Shown: positions 6,819 through 8,792 of the stretch, one piece after another
Position numbering within the stretch: the first letter of the stretch is position 1
Layout of the letters: the number at the start of each line of letters is the position of its first letter
Assembly (NCBI GenBank): GCA_031287655.1
Contig: JAITSR010000338.1
Span: 1 to 8,792 of the forward strand
Direction of reading: 5' to 3'
DNA length: 8,792 nucleotides
From: Clostridiales bacterium
Lineage (GTDB): Bacteria; Bacillota; Clostridia; WRLR01
The notes under the pieces: model-generated
Database searches by the model: none
The model's input: only the letters and a program-made list of their open reading frames with translations
What the model was told of the DNA's origin: nothing
Program-made: the position numbers and the translations under genes

Positions 6819-7664
6819 TTACCCCTTGACGCCCCCCGCCATCACGCCGTCAACAATGTAGCGCTGGCAAAAGACGTAGATCAGGATCAGCGGCGCGGCG
6901 ACGATGAAAAGCCCGGCCGCGGTCAGCGTCCAGTCGCTCGAATACTGTCCCGTAAAGACCGTCAGTCCGCGCGTGATATTAAAGTTACTCTCACTCGTGA
7001 GGTAAATCGTCGACGAGACGATGTCGTTCCAGACGCCGATCATGCTCAGCACCCCCATCGACGCGATCGCGGGCTTTGACAGCGGGATCAGTATTTTAAA
7101 GATGTACCGCAGATACCCGCAACCCTCGATCACCGCGGCCTCGTCCATATCCTTCGGGATCGACTTGAAATAGCCGGTGAAGAAGAACACGCTCGTCGAG
7201 CTCACGCCTGTCATAATCAGCATATAGCCGAGTCTCGTGTTGTGGAGCCCCATGTTGAGGATGATCTGAAACAGCGGGATCGTCCCGGACGGCAGAAACA
7301 GGCCGCAGAGGAAGATGTTGTACACGGCCCGGCTGCCCGGGAAAAAGCGGCGCGCGATCGGAAACGCGATCAGCACCGACAGCAGCAACGATATGACGGT
7401 GCAGACCGCGGTGTACAGGATTGAGTTTGAGATGTAGCTGCCAAAACGCGCCCGCGTCCACGCCGTAATGTAATTGTCAAAAGACCAGCTCTGCGTCAGC
7501 CCGATCGGGTTCAAAAGGTACTCCCTGCTCGTTTTGAGCGAGGTGTTGAAGCTGAAAAACAGCGGGAACAGATAGAGGAACAGGAATACGACGGCGAGCA
7601 GATAGCAGGCTGCGAGAAAAGGTCTGTTTTTTTGGTGAATGACTTTTTTATCCTGACTGTCCAT
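6819..7664 (-). CDS. Carbohydrate ABC transporter permease, MalG-like (CUT1 family)
   Basis: Inner-membrane subunit of a CUT1 sugar importer, pairing with the MalF-like permease encoded just upstream. The 281 residues show about six hydrophobic segments (roughly 17-39, 80-101, 115-137, 147-167, 200-217, 250-266). The cytoplasmic EAA loop reads DEAAVIEGCGYLRYIFKILIP (174-194) and would dock the ATPase. The C-terminus GVMAGGVKG is the usual ending of MalG-type subunits. Start: the upstream permease ends TAA, one base, then ATG at 7664, with GAGGTGG about ten bases before it, which suggests translational coupling. An in-frame ATG at 7733 would add 23 residues overlapping the upstream gene and looks unlike the family, so I reject it. 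The sugar cannot be named from permease sequence. No ATPase gene is visible; many Firmicute CUT1 systems use a shared MsmX-type ATPase encoded elsewhere. Confidence 0.93.
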   Translation of the reverse strand: MDSQDKKVIHQKNRPFLAACYLLAVVFLFLYLFPLFFSFNTSLKTSREYLLNPIGLTQSWSFDNYITAWTRARFGSYISNSILYTAVCTVISLLLSVLIAFPIARRFFPGSRAVYNIFLCGLFLPSGTIPLFQIILNMGLHNTRLGYMLIMTGVSSTSVFFFTGYFKSIPKDMDEAAVIEGCGYLRYIFKILIPLSKPAIASMGVLSMIGVWNDIVSSTIYLTSESNFNITRGLTVFTGQYSSDWTLTAAGLFIVAAPLILIYVFCQRYIVDGVMAGGVKG

Positions 7665-7665
7665 C

Positions 7666-8667
7666 TTATTGTTCCACCTCGGCTTTCCGCATGAGTATCT
7701 GTGATATGATCGTGACCACGAGCACGACGACAAAGAGCACCATACTCTGCGCCGCCGCGTAGCCCTGCCTCATACCGGCGACCGCGGCCCCGGACGCGGT
7801 CGCGCCCGTCCCGCCGAACGCCGTCGCGAATACGCGCATCCCGAGCGTCGCCGTGTTGAACGAACCGCGCGTGATCGTCATAATCAACTCAAACGACTGC
7901 AAGGACCCGATGATCGAAAGCAGCGCGTTGACCGTCAGCGCGGGCCAGATCAACGGAAACGTAATCCGCCGAAAGCTCTGCCACTTGCCCGCCCCGTCGA
8001 TGTTCGCGGCCTCGTAGAGCTCTTGCGCGATGCTCTGCAGCCCGGCGATGAAAATCACCATCGAATAGCCCATGTTCTGCCATATCTGCGCCGCGATGAC
8101 CGCGGGAAACGCGTAGGTATAGCTGGAGAGGACCGCGGGCGGGGCCTCGATTCCGAGCACGGACTGCATGAACAGGAACACGGGACCCGTCGGCGTGGAG
8201 AACAATAGCTTCCAGATCGTCGCGACGACAGCCGTACCCAGTATGACCGGCATAAAGTAAACCGCCCGGAACAGGCTGCGCCCGCGCAGGAACTTTTGGC
8301 TCACGACGATCGCGACCAGCAGCGCGAGGGCGTTCTGAATCAGCGTCACGGAGACGGCGAACACGCCGGTGCGCGCAAGTGTGTTTTTGAGGTCGCGCAC
8401 ATTTTGCAGGACGAAAAACTCCCTGTAATTATCAAAACCGATCCACTTCCACGCGGCGTTCGGCAAGCCGGAAATATTCGTAAAGGACAAAAACGCGGTC
8501 GCGCCCGACGGGATCAGCCGAAACACGAGATAGTGCAGTATCCCGGGGAGCATACAGAGCAGAATCACCGAATAGGGAAACTGCCCCCCATGCCACGAAC
8601 GCGCCTTTTTGCCGCGGCCCGCGGCCGTCATTGGGCCGCGGGTGTTCTGTTCAATCGTCTCTGGCAT
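7666..8667 (-). CDS. Carbohydrate ABC transporter permease, MalF/UgpA-like (CUT1 family)
   Basis: First membrane subunit of the sugar importer. The 333 residues begin with a basic, non-hydrophobic cytoplasmic tail (1-30), then hydrophobic segments at about 33-53, 101-122, 135-155, 186-210, 242-262 and 305-326. The extracytoplasmic stretch after the first helix (FTNISGLPNAAWKWIGFDNYREFF) is typical of the LacF/UgpA group. The EAA loop reads YEAANIDGAGKWQSFRRITFPLIWP (218-242). An unusual Gly/Ala-rich stretch (about 285-299) stands just before the last helix where relatives usually have a short loop. ATG at 8667 follows GGAAGGAA at a rather long 13-base spacing; a start at Met13 is possible but lacks a better site. 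The gene lies 23 bases after the preceding stop codon and directly abuts the second permease, so the three form one operon. Confidence 0.93.
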   Translation of the reverse strand: MPETIEQNTRGPMTAAGRGKKARSWHGGQFPYSVILLCMLPGILHYLVFRLIPSGATAFLSFTNISGLPNAAWKWIGFDNYREFFVLQNVRDLKNTLARTGVFAVSVTLIQNALALLVAIVVSQKFLRGRSLFRAVYFMPVILGTAVVATIWKLLFSTPTGPVFLFMQSVLGIEAPPAVLSSYTYAFPAVIAAQIWQNMGYSMVIFIAGLQSIAQELYEAANIDGAGKWQSFRRITFPLIWPALTVNALLSIIGSLQSFELIMTITRGSFNTATLGMRVFATAFGGTGATASGAAVAGMRQGYAAAQSMVLFVVVLVVTIISQILMRKAEVEQ

Positions 8668-8690
8668 ATATTTATGACCGTTCCTTCCGT

Positions 8691-8792
8691 CTACTGCAGG
8701 CTCGCGATTGCCGCGCGCGCCGTATCATAGTCGTCCGCCGCCGCCTGCGCGAGTTCCTCCTTCGTGAACGGCCCGCCCAGCGTGTTCAGGAA
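8691..8792 (-). CDS. C-terminal end of a protein, probably the sugar-binding lipoprotein of the transporter (partial)
   Basis: An open frame enters from the right edge and ends at TAG (8693-8691) after 33 codons, running from FLNTLGGPFTKEELAQ to ARAAIASLQ. The frame is too short to assign by sequence: it is an acidic, alanine-rich, helical-looking tail. The call rests on position. CUT1 operons usually run binding protein, MalF-like, MalG-like, and this stop codon is 23 bases before the MalF-like start on the same strand. A kinase, regulator or glycosidase in that place cannot be excluded. Confidence 0.6.
   Translation of the reverse strand, partial: FLNTLGGPFTKEELAQAAADDYDTARAAIASLQ

Noticed and set aside
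7665..7733. Upstream start for the MalG-like permease
   Set aside because: It would overlap the preceding gene by 68 bases with Ser/Arg/Trp-rich residues unlike the family; ATG at 7664 has good spacing and a Shine-Dalgarno site.
1..8792. A defence, mobile or otherwise new multi-gene system
   Set aside because: All substantial genes belong to well-known housekeeping or transport families. I found no CRISPR-like repeats, transposase, integrase, toxin pair or unexplained gene cluster.

Overview
The window reads as a piece of a GC-rich, anaerobic bacterial chromosome, most likely from the Clostridia or a related Firmicute. The reasons are a single-chain pyruvate:ferredoxin oxidoreductase behind a sigma-A-type promoter, GGAGG-type ribosome binding sites, a clostridial-looking dihydroxy-acid dehydratase and a CUT1 sugar transporter. 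This placement is inferred from gene content and style; no marker gene fixes the taxon.

Layout. Bases 1-1512 (+) hold the 3' nine-tenths of ilvD, cut by the left edge. Everything after it lies on the minus strand. Read right to left in the direction of transcription, it runs: the last 33 codons of an unidentified protein, probably the sugar-binding lipoprotein of the transporter (8691-8792); two ABC sugar permeases (7666-8667 and 6819-7664), joined with one base between stop and start; a 178-base intergenic region with two hairpins and a strong extended -10 promoter; the large nifJ/por gene (3116-6640); a clear intrinsic terminator (about 3015-3062); mazG (2133-2990); a 58-base gap with a perfect 12-bp inverted repeat; and a MscS-type channel gene (1478-2074) that converges on ilvD and overlaps it by 35 bp. 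No gap exceeds 300 bases.

How the genes work together. They form separate functional units rather than one pathway. The permease pair imports a carbohydrate or oligosaccharide. The oxidoreductase makes acetyl-CoA, CO2 and reduced ferredoxin from pyruvate, the centre of anaerobic sugar fermentation. IlvD works in branched-chain amino acid synthesis. MazG removes non-canonical or excess nucleoside triphosphates. The MscS-like protein would release osmolytes under osmotic downshock if still functional.

The most unusual point is the ilvD/MscS junction. The channel gene stops right after the beta domain, lacks the usual cytoplasmic C-terminal domain, and takes its last codons from the opposite strand of the intact ilvD 3' end. 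I see no CRISPR array, transposase, phage gene, RNA gene or convincing new system here.
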